Positions 40,669 through 49,252 of a stretch of DNA of 64,000 nucleotides are shown piece by piece. Source of the stretch: CAWAYR01 sp050250955. GTDB lineage: Bacteria > Acidobacteriota > Vicinamibacteria > Vicinamibacterales > UBA2999. Numbering within the stretch: position 1 is the stretch's first letter; the number at the start of each line of letters is the position of its first letter. The position numbers were made by a program, and so were the translations under genes. The notes under the pieces are model-generated. The model saw only the letters and a list, made by a program, of their open reading frames with translations, did no database searches and was not told where the DNA came from. The DNA is taken from NCBI GenBank assembly GCA_050250955.1, contig JBFWNR010000003.1, positions 664,358-728,357 of the forward strand. Reading direction: 5' to 3'.

Positions 40669-41520
40669 ATGGCGACCACGTCAACCCGGACCACGGTGGT
40701 CACCTGCGACCCGGCCGTCCTGCCCGTCGGGCCGCCCTCGGTGAAGGCGCGGCAGCAGGCGATGTGGGCGTCGGGCGATTTCGCCGTCATCGGCACCACG
40801 CTGCAGATCGTCGGCGAGACCCTCGCCGAGGCGGTGGACGTCGGCGGCGGCGAACGCGTGCTCGACGTGGCGGCCGGCAACGGCAACGCCACCCTGGCGG
40901 CGGCGCGGCGCTTCGCCCGCGTCACCTCGACCGACTACGTCCCGGCCCTGCTGGAACGCGGCCGGGCCCGCGCCCTGGCCGAGGGCCTCGACGTCCGCTT
41001 CGAAGTCGCCGACGCCGAGGCGCTGCCCTATCCCGAGGCCGCCTTCGACGTCGTCCTGTCCACGTTCGGGACGATGTTCGCGCCCGACCACGAGCAGACG
41101 GCGCGCGAACTGGCCCGCGTGTGCCGCCCCGGCGGCCGCATCGGCCTGGCGTCGTGGACGCCGGCCGGCTTTGTCGGCGCCCTGCTCCGCACGGTGGCCG
41201 CCTACGTGCCGCCCCTGCCCGGCGTGCGCTCGCCGATGCTGTGGGGCACGACGGCGCATCTCGATTTGCTCTTCCCGGGCGTGGCGCGGATCGATCACCA
41301 GGTGAGGTCGTTCGCCTTCCGCTACGAGTCGGCGCAACACTTCGTGGACGTGTTTCGCGCCTGCTACGGGCCGACCCACAAGGCGTTCGCCGCCCTCGAC
41401 GCCGTCAAGCAGGCCGCGCTCGAGGCCGATCTGCTGGCCCTGCTCGAGTCGTCGCGCCGTCCCGGCTCCGCTGGCCTGGTGGTGCCCGGCGAGTACCTCG
41501 AAACGGTGATCACCCGGTGA
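40669..41520 (+). CDS. SAM-dependent class I methyltransferase (283 aa)
   Basis: The Rossmann SAM-binding motif I is RVLDVAAGNGNATLAAARR, with the acidic loop VTSTDYVPALLERGR, motif ADAEALPYPEAAFDVVLS and the post-motif RVCRPGGRIGLASWTP. This is the UbiE/Methyltransf_11 architecture used for small-molecule C-, N- or O-methylation. It is second in the four-gene operon; the next start is 57 nt downstream. The acceptor is unknown. Confidence 0.92.
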   Translation: MATTSTRTTVVTCDPAVLPVGPPSVKARQQAMWASGDFAVIGTTLQIVGETLAEAVDVGGGERVLDVAAGNGNATLAAARRFARVTSTDYVPALLERGRARALAEGLDVRFEVADAEALPYPEAAFDVVLSTFGTMFAPDHEQTARELARVCRPGGRIGLASWTPAGFVGALLRTVAAYVPPLPGVRSPMLWGTTAHLDLLFPGVARIDHQVRSFAFRYESAQHFVDVFRACYGPTHKAFAALDAVKQAALEADLLALLESSRRPGSAGLVVPGEYLETVITR

Positions 41521-41577
41521 CGCGGCGACTGGTGGCGGGAGTCCGCCACCGGCGTCGTGATCTGGACAGAGGCCGAG

Positions 41578-42411
41578 ATGTCTGCTCCGAAACTGATGGC
41601 CGTGCTCGCCCACCCCGACGACGAATCGATGGGGTTCGGCGGCACGCTCGCCAAGTACGCCGCCCAGGGTGCCGAGGTGTCGGTGCTCACCGCCACCCCC
41701 GGTGACGCCGGGCGCTTCGAAGGTCGGGCGCCGGGCAGCGACGGCCATCCGGGCGCCGCTGCGCTGGCCGACATCCGCCGCGCCGAACTGCGGGCCGCCG
41801 CCACCACGCTCGGCGTCGGCGAGCTCATCACCCTCGACTACCGCGATCAGCAGCTCGATCGCGCCGACCCGGGCGAGGTGGTCGGCACGATCGCCCGGCA
41901 CATTCGCCGGCTGCGCCCCGACGTGGTCGTCACCTTCGGCCCCGACGGCGCGTATGGCCATCCCGACCACATCGCGATCTCGCAGTTTGCGACCGCGGCG
42001 GTGGTGGCCGCGGCGACGCCGGGCCCGTCGGACGGCAAGGGACACGGCCCCGGCGAGGCGCCGCACGCCGTCACCAAGCTCTACTACCTGGCCTGGCCCG
42101 GCCCGGCCTGGCAGGCGTTCGAGGCCGCCTTCCGCCGCCTCGTGTCGCGCGTGGACGGCCACGAACGGCAGGCCACGCCGTGGCCGGAGTGGGCGATCAC
42201 CACCGTCATCGACACCCGGGACCTGTGGCCCACCGTGTGGCGGGCGATCTCGTGTCACGCCTCGCAGGTGGCCGCCTACGAGCGGCTGCGCAACCTGCCG
42301 CCCGCCGAGCACGAGGCGCTGTGGGGCTGGCAGTCGTTCTATCGCGCCTTCAGCACCGTCAACGGCGGCCGCGCCCGCGAGGCCGACCTCTTCGAAGGGA
42401 TCCGCGCATGA
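41578..42411 (+). CDS. PIG-L family deacetylase (277 aa)
   Basis: The zinc and catalytic motifs are present: AVLAHPDDESMGFGGTLAKYA (A-H-P-D-D-E) and the downstream FGPDGAYGHPDHIAIS (H-P-D-H). The family removes acetyl groups from N-acetylglucosaminyl compounds (MshB in mycothiol, BshB in bacillithiol, PIG-L in GPI). The ATG at 41578 has AGAGG about 5 nt upstream. The stop overlaps the decarboxylase ATG (ATGA). The substrate cannot be decided from sequence alone. Confidence 0.92.
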   Translation: MSAPKLMAVLAHPDDESMGFGGTLAKYAAQGAEVSVLTATPGDAGRFEGRAPGSDGHPGAAALADIRRAELRAAATTLGVGELITLDYRDQQLDRADPGEVVGTIARHIRRLRPDVVVTFGPDGAYGHPDHIAISQFATAAVVAAATPGPSDGKGHGPGEAPHAVTKLYYLAWPGPAWQAFEAAFRRLVSRVDGHERQATPWPEWAITTVIDTRDLWPTVWRAISCHASQVAAYERLRNLPPAEHEALWGWQSFYRAFSTVNGGRAREADLFEGIRA

Positions 42412-43910
42412 CCCGCACCGCGCCGCTGGCGATGGACGCCGCCACCTTCCGCTCGCTCGGCCACCAGCTCGTCGACCAGCTGGCCGCGAGTCTCGCGGCC
42501 ATTCCCGACGGCCCGGTGACCCGCGACCAATCGCCGTCGGCGGTGCGCGAGGCCCTGGCGTTGAACGGGCCCCTGCCCGACGCCGGCACCGCGCCGGGGC
42601 CGCTGCTCGAGGAGACGACCCGGCGGCTGTTCCAGCACTCGCTCTTCAACGCCCACCCGCGCTTCTTCGGCTACATCACCTCGTCGCCGGCGCCGATCGG
42701 GATGCTCGGCGACCTGCTGGCCGCCGCCCTCAACGCCAACGTCGGCGCCTGGACGCTGTCGCCGGCGGCCACCGAGATCGAGGCGCAGACGATCCGGTGG
42801 ATCGCCGAGTTCATCGGCTATCCGGCCGGCTGCGGTGGCCTCATCGCCAGCGGCGGCAACCTGGCCAACATGATCGGCGTCCTGGCGGCCCGGGCCGCGG
42901 CGGCGCCCTGGGACGTGCGGGCAGCGGGCGTGGCCGGCGGCCCGGGCCGGAGGCTGCGTGCCTACGCGTCGGCGGACGCCCACACCTGGCTCCACAAGTC
43001 CGCCGACACGATCGGCCTGGGCACCGACGCGATCCGCTGGATTCCCACCGACGATCGCCTGCGCCTGGACGTCGCGGCGCTGGCCGGCCAGCTCGAACAG
43101 GACATCGCCGCCGGCGACATCCCGGCCTTCGTCGTCGGCACCGCCGGCTCGGTCGGCACCGGCGCCATCGACCCGCTGGGCGAGATCGCGGCGCTTTGCC
43201 GGCAGCACCGGGTGTGGTTCCACGTCGATGGCGCCTACGGCGCCTTCGCCGCGGCCCTGCCCGACGCGCCCGCCGACCTGAAGGCGCTGGCCCTGGCCGA
43301 CTCGGTGGCGCTCGACCCGCACAAGTGGCTCTATGCGCCGATCGAGGCCGGCTGCGTGCTGGTCCGCGATCCCGAGCGGCTGCGCGCCGCCTTCGCCTAT
43401 CACCCGCCCTACTACCACTTCGACGAACACGCCACCAACTACCTCGACTTCGGGCCGCAGAACAGCCGCGGCTTCAAGGCGCTGAAGGTGTGGCTGGCGC
43501 TGCGACACGCCGGCGCGGCCGGCTACCGCGCGATGATCGGCGACGACATCCGTCTGGCCCGGACGCTCGCCGATGCCGTGACCCGCCATCCGGACCTCGA
43601 GCTGACCAGCCAGGGCCTCAGCATCACGACGTTTCGTTACGTGCCCCCCGACCTGCGGGCCGACGTCGGCACCGTCGCCGGAGAGCGCGCGATCGACCAG
43701 GTGAATCGCACGCTGCTCGACCGCCTGCAGCGCGAGGGAGAGGCGTTCGTCTCCAACGCGGTCATCCGCGGCCGCTACGTGCTGCGGGCCTGCGTGGTGA
43801 ACTTCCACACCACCGCCGCCGACATCGAGGCGCTGCCCGGGATCGTCGCGCGGCGGGGCGCGCGGGTGTGGGCCGAGCAGGCCGCGGCGCTGATGGGATC
43901 GTCGTCGTAG
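42408..43910 (+). CDS. PLP-dependent group II decarboxylase (500 aa)
   Basis: An aromatic-amino-acid/glutamate-decarboxylase-type protein: NAHPRFFGYITSSPAPIGMLGDLL, the PLP-contact region GLIASGGNLANMIGVLAAR, AGSVGTGAIDPLGEIAALCRQH with WFHVDGAYGAFAA, and the Schiff-base Lys in VALDPHKWLYAPIEAG. It removes a carboxyl group from an L-amino acid or related compound. It ends the operon and overlaps the deacetylase gene by 4 nt. Specificity could be aromatic, sulfinic or acidic. Confidence 0.92.
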   Translation: MTRTAPLAMDAATFRSLGHQLVDQLAASLAAIPDGPVTRDQSPSAVREALALNGPLPDAGTAPGPLLEETTRRLFQHSLFNAHPRFFGYITSSPAPIGMLGDLLAAALNANVGAWTLSPAATEIEAQTIRWIAEFIGYPAGCGGLIASGGNLANMIGVLAARAAAAPWDVRAAGVAGGPGRRLRAYASADAHTWLHKSADTIGLGTDAIRWIPTDDRLRLDVAALAGQLEQDIAAGDIPAFVVGTAGSVGTGAIDPLGEIAALCRQHRVWFHVDGAYGAFAAALPDAPADLKALALADSVALDPHKWLYAPIEAGCVLVRDPERLRAAFAYHPPYYHFDEHATNYLDFGPQNSRGFKALKVWLALRHAGAAGYRAMIGDDIRLARTLADAVTRHPDLELTSQGLSITTFRYVPPDLRADVGTVAGERAIDQVNRTLLDRLQREGEAFVSNAVIRGRYVLRACVVNFHTTAADIEALPGIVARRGARVWAEQAAALMGSSS

Positions 43911-43923
43911 GCGACTCGGGCCC

Positions 43924-45174
43924 TCAGGCCTCGGGCAGGATGCCGAGCTCGACGTAGCGCGGCCGCACCGCGGCGCGGATCGCCGGCAGCTGGCGCCAGA
44001 ACCACAGCGCCGCCAGCGTGCAGCCGATGCCGCACGCCACGAAGGTGGCCTGGACGCCGATCCGCGCCGCCACCGATCCCCCGACGAGGCTGCCGAGCGG
44101 CGCCGAGCCGAGCAGCGCGATCGTGTAGAACGACATCACCCGGCCGCGCTTGTCGTCGTCCACGATGGTCTGGACGATGGTGTTGGTGGCCACCACCTGG
44201 TACATCAGGCCGTAGCCGGTGAGCACCATGAGCGTCATCGAGGCCCAGAACCACTGCGACAGGCCGAGCAGCGCGACGGCGAGGCCGAAGGTGGCCGTGG
44301 CCAGGGCCATCAGCCGGCCCAAGCCGACGACCGAGGTGCGCAGCACCAGGCGCACCGCGCACACCAGCGCGCCGATGCCCGAGGCGGCCATGAGCCAGCC
44401 GAGCGTGTTGGGTCCGCCGCCCAGCGTGCGCCCGGCGACCAGCGGCATGAGTGCCGTGTAGGGCGCGCTCATCACGCCGACGGCGGCGAGGAAGGTGAGC
44501 AGCACGCGGATCGGCGACGAGCCCAGGACGTAGTGCCAGCCCTCGGCCAGCTCGTGCCAGACGTGCCGCGTCGCCGGCGGCCGCACGTCGGGCGCCAGCC
44601 GCATCGCCAGCAGGCCGCCGATCACCGCCAGGTAGCTGAGTCCGTCGAGGAGGAAGCACAGCCCCTCGCCGACGGCGGCCACCACCGCGCCGGCGATGGC
44701 CGGCCCGACCAGCCGCGCGGCGTTGAAGTTCGACGAGTTGAGGGCGATGGCATTGCCCAGGTCGGCGCGGTCGTCGATCATCCGGACCACGAAGGACTGG
44801 CGGGTCGGGATCTCCACCGCGTTGACCAGGCCCTGGAACAGCGCCAGGCCGATGATCCACGGCATGTTGACGTGGCCGCTCAGCGTCAGGGCCGCCATCG
44901 CCAGCGACTGCAGCATCGCCAGCACCTGGGTGGCGATGAGCACCTTGTGGCGGTCCCAGCGGTCCACCCACACCCCGGCCAGCGGCGGCAGGACCATCGC
45001 CGGCACCTGGCTGGCGAAGCTCACCAGCCCGAGCAGGAACGCCGAGTCGGTGAGCCGGTAGACCAGCCAGGCGGTGGCCAGCCGGGTCATCCACGAGCCG
45101 ATGAGCGAGATGCCCTGACCGATGAAGAACAGCCGGTAGTTGCGCGAACGGAGGGCGCGGAAGGGGGAGCTCAC
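43924..45174 (-). CDS. MFS exporter, EntS type (416 aa)
   Basis: Twelve predicted helices. The N-terminus FRALRSRNYRLFFIGQGISLIGSWMTRLATAWLVYRLT and LAGVWVDRWDRHKVLIATQ are diagnostic for the MFS_3/EntS group, which exports siderophores and hydrophobic drugs. The GTG start at 45174 is followed by SSPFRAL. It is convergent with the decarboxylase gene (13-nt gap) and divergent from the LysR regulator, which may control it. Confidence 0.9.
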   Translation of the reverse strand: MSSPFRALRSRNYRLFFIGQGISLIGSWMTRLATAWLVYRLTDSAFLLGLVSFASQVPAMVLPPLAGVWVDRWDRHKVLIATQVLAMLQSLAMAALTLSGHVNMPWIIGLALFQGLVNAVEIPTRQSFVVRMIDDRADLGNAIALNSSNFNAARLVGPAIAGAVVAAVGEGLCFLLDGLSYLAVIGGLLAMRLAPDVRPPATRHVWHELAEGWHYVLGSSPIRVLLTFLAAVGVMSAPYTALMPLVAGRTLGGGPNTLGWLMAASGIGALVCAVRLVLRTSVVGLGRLMALATATFGLAVALLGLSQWFWASMTLMVLTGYGLMYQVVATNTIVQTIVDDDKRGRVMSFYTIALLGSAPLGSLVGGSVAARIGVQATFVACGIGCTLAALWFWRQLPAIRAAVRPRYVELGILPEA

Positions 45175-45236
45175 GATCCGGACGGTGATTGTCCCACAGC
45201 GTCAGGTGAACGCGCCGCATGCTAGAGTCTGACGTC

Positions 45237-46178
45237 ATGAGCGTGCTTCATGGACCAGTCACGGCGCTCGAGGTCCGCCACCTCGCGCTGGTCAGCGCCA
45301 TCGCCGACACCGGCAGCGTCACCCGGGCCGCCGAGCGGCTGCACCTGACCCAGTCGGCGCTGTCGCACCAGCTGCGCGATGTCGAAGCGCGGCTCGAGAC
45401 GCCGCTGTTCCTGCGCCTCGGCCGGCGCATGGCGCTGACGCCGGCCGGCGAACGGCTGCTGGCCGCGGCACGGCGCGTCCTCGACGACCTGGTGCGCACC
45501 GAACACGAACTGCGATCGCTGGCCGCACCCGACGCCGGCCGGCTGCGACTGTGCACGCAGTGCAACACGGGTTACCACTGGCTGCCGCCGCTGCTGGAGA
45601 AGTTCCACACGTCCTACCCGGCGGTGGAGGTGCAGATCGTGGTCGCCGCCACCGACCGCCCGGTGGAGGCGCTCCTCGAGGGCGAGATCGACCTGGCCTT
45701 CATCACCGATGGCCGCGACGACCCACGCCTGGCGACGCAGCCGGTGTTCAAGGACGAGCTGGTGGCGGTGGTGGCGCCGTCGCACCCGTTCGCGCGCCGG
45801 CCGCACGTCGAGCCCGTGGACCTGGGCGGCACGCACCTGCTGCTCTACAACCTGGATCGCCGCAGCAGCGACATCTACCGCTACGTGCTCACGCCGGCCG
45901 GGGTCGAGCCGGGCCGGGTCTCGAAGGTGCCGCTCACCGAGGCGATCCTCGAGCTGATCCGCGCCGGGCAGGGCATCGGGATCATGGCCCGGTGGGCCAT
46001 CGAGCCGGCGCTGAAGGCCGGCACCGTGCGCGCGGTCCGCATCGGCCGTCGCGGAGTGTTCCGGGCCTGGAAGGCGGCGACGCTGCGCAGTCGGCCCGAG
46101 CCGAAGTGGCAGAAGGACTTCGTCGCGCTGATGGCGGCGCAGGCGATGCCGGCCCGCGCCCATCGCCCGCGCCGCTGA
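45237..46178 (+). CDS. LysR-family regulator, MetR-like (313 aa)
   Basis: The N-terminal LysR helix-turn-helix is ALVSAIADTGSVTRAAERLHLTQSALSHQLRDVEARL. The effector domain starts RLRLCTQCNTGYHWLPPLLEKFHTSYP, which resembles MetR (homocysteine-responsive) regulators, with VEALLEGEIDLAFITD. TAGAGT (45223-45228) ends 8 nt before the ATG at 45237, preferred over the in-frame ATG at 45219 which precedes that box. It is divergent from the EntS-type exporter gene, its likely target. No methionine genes are nearby. Confidence 0.92.
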   Translation: MSVLHGPVTALEVRHLALVSAIADTGSVTRAAERLHLTQSALSHQLRDVEARLETPLFLRLGRRMALTPAGERLLAAARRVLDDLVRTEHELRSLAAPDAGRLRLCTQCNTGYHWLPPLLEKFHTSYPAVEVQIVVAATDRPVEALLEGEIDLAFITDGRDDPRLATQPVFKDELVAVVAPSHPFARRPHVEPVDLGGTHLLLYNLDRRSSDIYRYVLTPAGVEPGRVSKVPLTEAILELIRAGQGIGIMARWAIEPALKAGTVRAVRIGRRGVFRAWKAATLRSRPEPKWQKDFVALMAAQAMPARAHRPRR

Positions 46179-46217
46179 TCCGCGCCCGCCGCGTGCCTGC
46201 GGTCGGCGACGCCGCGT

Positions 46218-48635
46218 TCACTCGGCGCGCACGGCCGCCATCGGCTCCACCGCCAGGGCCCGCCGCGCCGGGACCAGCGCCGCGGCAGCGGCCACCAGGA
46301 GCAGCGCGGCGACGGCCGGCACGGCCCACCAGCGTTCCGCCTGTTCGAGATTGGGCAGCGTGCGCAGCAGCAGCGCGACCGCGCCGGTGGCGAGTGCGCC
46401 GCCGATCGCCATCCCGACGCCGACCACGGCGAGCGCCTGCGCCAGCACCATCCGCAGCAGCGCCGCCGGCGAGGCGCCGAGCGCCTGCCGCACGCCCAGC
46501 TCGCGGCTGCGCTCCTCGACCGACCGAGCGGTGACGCCGTAGACGCCGAGCCCGGCCAGCAGCAGGCCGATGCCGCCGAGCCCCAGCAGCAGCGTGCTGC
46601 GGAAGCGCTGCGGGCCCAGCGAATCGTCGAGGAATCGCTCGAGGGTGGTCACCGAGTCGATCGGCTGGGCCGGGTCGGCCGCGAACACGGCGGCGCGCAC
46701 CGCCGGCACGAAGGACAGCGGATCGCCCGTGGTCCGCACCACCAGCGACACCGGCGTGATGGCGACGTTGTTCTGGCTGAAGGCGACATAGACGGTGGGC
46801 GCCGGCGGCTGGCCGAAGCCGACATCGCTGACGTCGCCGACGACGCCGACGACGGTCAACAGGTTGGGGCTGGCGCCGCGCAGCAGGCGGCGGCCGATCG
46901 GGTCCTGCCCCGGCCAGTGCTGGTCGGCGAACCGCTGGCTGACGACGGCGACTGGGGGCGCGTCGGGACCGTCACGGTCGAGGAAGGCCCGGCCGCGGAG
47001 GACCGGAATGCGCATCGTCTCGAAGTAGCCGGGACTGCCGCGGCGGAACTGCACCGTGTGGGCGTCACCGTCGGGCCGCGGTTGGCCCTCGATGCGCACC
47101 GGGGTGACGAAGGAGAATCCCGGCACGAAGCGGTTGAGCGTCGCGCCGGCGCTCTCCACGCCGGGGATCCCGCGCACCTGCTCGAGCACGCGGTCGATGA
47201 GCGCGCCGCGCGCGGCCTCGCTCGGGTAGGCGGTGGCCGAGAGCCGCAGCTGGGCGCCCAGGACCGACCGCGGATCGAAGCCGGGGTCGAGCTGCGACGC
47301 GCGGCTGAACGCGCTCAGCAGCAGCGCCCCGGCGGCGAGCAGCACGACCGCCAGGGCGCACTCGGCGCCAACCAGCCAGGCGCGCATGCGATGATCGCGG
47401 CGCGATCCGGCGGCGCGCCGGTTGCCATCGGCGATGCCTCGGGCGAGATCGCCGCCGAGTTCGCGGACCAGCGGCAGCACGCCGGCGACGAGCACGACCA
47501 GCACGGTGAGCGCGGCGGTGGCGAGCTGGACGCGCCAGTCGAGGGCGACGTCGCCGACGGTGCGCGCCAGCGCCGGGTCGAGCGCCAGCAGCGCCGGCAG
47601 CGACCATCCGCCCAGCAGCACGCCGGCGAGGCCGCCGGCGACGGCCAGCAGCACCGCCTCGGCGAGCTGCAGGCGGAGCACGGCCAGCCGGCCGCCGCCG
47701 AGCGCGGCGCGCAGCGCCAACTCCGGGCGGCGCGTCACGATCTGCGCCAGCGTGAGGTTGGCGAGGTTGGCCGCGGCGAGCAGGACGAGCGCCGCCATCG
47801 CCCCGACCAGCGCCAGGAGGCTCGGCCGCAGCAGGCGGAATTGCGCGTCGCGCACGTCGGCCGACGTCGGGCGCCATCCCGTCCAGACCGTGGGCGATTC
47901 CGCCGCCACCTCCTCCATGGCGGTGACCAGCTCGGCGTCGAGCTGCCGCGGGGACACGCCCGGACGGAGGCGCGCAAAGCTCAGCACGAACGTCGAGCCG
48001 GCGGCCAGCGTGCTCGAGGCGGCGTTCAGAGGCGTCCACAGCTCCGTCGGCGTGAACGCCGTGACGAAGCCGGCCGGCATGACGCCGATGACTTCGTGCG
48101 GCTCGCGGTCGATGAGCACGGTCTGGCCGACGATCGCCGGGTCGGCGCCGAAGCGGCGCTGCCACAGCGAATGGCCCAGCACCACCACGCGGGCGTTGTC
48201 GCGGTCCTCGGGCTCGGTGAACGTACGGCCGAGCGCCGCCGACCCGCCGAACAGCGCGAACAGGCCCGCCGACACCGCGCCAGCGGTCACCGTCTCGGGC
48301 TCGACGTCGCCGCCGAGCGCCCGTTCGCGCGACCACAGCCCTTCAATCGTCTCGACCTGCCGCAGCCGCTCGCGGAACCGTTGCAGGACAGCGGGGTTGA
48401 GCGGGTTGCGATCGGACCAGGCGGTGGCGCCGGGCGGCATCAGGAACAGCTGCACCAGGCGGTCGTTGTCCGGATAGGGCAGCGGCCGCACCATCGTGGC
48501 GTTGACCACACTGAGCACGGCGCTGGCCGCGCCGATGACCAGCGCCAGCGTGGCGACGACGACGACGGCGTGGGTGGGGCGGGCGGCGAGCCCGCGGGCA
48601 GCGTGGCGCAGATCGCGCCGCAGCGACTCGATCAT
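46218..48635 (-). CDS. MacB/FtsX-type ABC permease, acidobacterial orphan permease (805 aa)
   Basis: An N-terminal ~25-residue cytoplasmic head (ESLRRDLRHAARGLAARP) leads to a first helix and a MacB_PCD periplasmic domain. Two FtsX units follow (AMAALVLLAAANLANLTLAQIVTRRPELALRAALGGGR, and a second near the C-terminus, RSRELGVRQALGASPAALLRMVL). The double arrangement without a fused ATPase is the ADOP type expanded in Acidobacteriota. No ATPase gene is nearby. TACCGT (48647-48642) ends 6 nt before the ATG at 48635. Confidence 0.92.
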   Translation of the reverse strand: MIESLRRDLRHAARGLAARPTHAVVVVATLALVIGAASAVLSVVNATMVRPLPYPDNDRLVQLFLMPPGATAWSDRNPLNPAVLQRFRERLRQVETIEGLWSRERALGGDVEPETVTAGAVSAGLFALFGGSAALGRTFTEPEDRDNARVVVLGHSLWQRRFGADPAIVGQTVLIDREPHEVIGVMPAGFVTAFTPTELWTPLNAASSTLAAGSTFVLSFARLRPGVSPRQLDAELVTAMEEVAAESPTVWTGWRPTSADVRDAQFRLLRPSLLALVGAMAALVLLAAANLANLTLAQIVTRRPELALRAALGGGRLAVLRLQLAEAVLLAVAGGLAGVLLGGWSLPALLALDPALARTVGDVALDWRVQLATAALTVLVVLVAGVLPLVRELGGDLARGIADGNRRAAGSRRDHRMRAWLVGAECALAVVLLAAGALLLSAFSRASQLDPGFDPRSVLGAQLRLSATAYPSEAARGALIDRVLEQVRGIPGVESAGATLNRFVPGFSFVTPVRIEGQPRPDGDAHTVQFRRGSPGYFETMRIPVLRGRAFLDRDGPDAPPVAVVSQRFADQHWPGQDPIGRRLLRGASPNLLTVVGVVGDVSDVGFGQPPAPTVYVAFSQNNVAITPVSLVVRTTGDPLSFVPAVRAAVFAADPAQPIDSVTTLERFLDDSLGPQRFRSTLLLGLGGIGLLLAGLGVYGVTARSVEERSRELGVRQALGASPAALLRMVLAQALAVVGVGMAIGGALATGAVALLLRTLPNLEQAERWWAVPAVAALLLVAAAAALVPARRALAVEPMAAVRAE

Positions 48636-48734
48636 GCGGTGACGGTAGCCGGCCGGCGGCGATGAATCCAGCGCAGAGTGGCCATCGCCGCCATGAACGA
48701 CGTTCATGTCAGCCCCCGCCGGTCCGCGCCCGCG

Positions 48735-49223
48735 TCAGTCGAGGAACGTGCCGCGAATGGCGCGCTGCCATGCCGTCACCGCCCGTCGCAGGCGGGTCCG
48801 GCGTCGGGCCGCCGGGGACGAGTGGCCGGCGGAGGCGGCCAACGCGGCGGCGACCTGTTCGGCGAGCGGCAGGCCGGAGCCCCGGCGTGGCAGGAGCGCC
48901 CGCACCCGCCCGGCCCGGGCCCGCGCGCGTGTGATCGCCTTCAGTGCGTCGTCCACGCCGATCGCGCCGCGCCGGGCGTCCTGCAGCAGCCGGCACTCGA
49001 AGGTGCGGCAGGCCTGCGGCCGATGGGCGTAGACGGCGCAGCGCGTGCCGCACAGGCCGGTGCAGGGCAGCGCCAGCACGTCGACGTCGGCGTCGTCGCC
49101 GTCCACGTCGAGGCCGAGCGCGGCCAGACGGGTCGCCTCACGCCGGCCGGTGAGCTCGACGTCGCCGAGCAGCGTGCCGTCGCAGCACAGGCCGCAGCGC
49201 GTGCACAGCGTGTCGGTGAGCAC
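48735..49223 (-). CDS. YkgJ-family cysteine-cluster protein (162 aa)
   Basis: The Cys pattern CTRCGLCCDG, LPCTGLCGTRCAVYAHRPQACRTFECRLL matches the YkgJ/FliB-related zinc or iron cluster family. The C-terminal half is Arg/Ala-rich and probably helical. The family function is unknown; a metal-binding or Fe-S role is assumed. The GTG at 49223 is the only start that keeps the first Cys motif. It lies between two ADOP permease genes on the same strand, without overlap. Confidence 0.82.
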   Translation of the reverse strand: MLTDTLCTRCGLCCDGTLLGDVELTGRREATRLAALGLDVDGDDADVDVLALPCTGLCGTRCAVYAHRPQACRTFECRLLQDARRGAIGVDDALKAITRARARAGRVRALLPRRGSGLPLAEQVAAALAASAGHSSPAARRRTRLRRAVTAWQRAIRGTFLD

Positions 49224-49252
49224 ACGCCATGATGCCGCAGGGCGGGCCGGGC

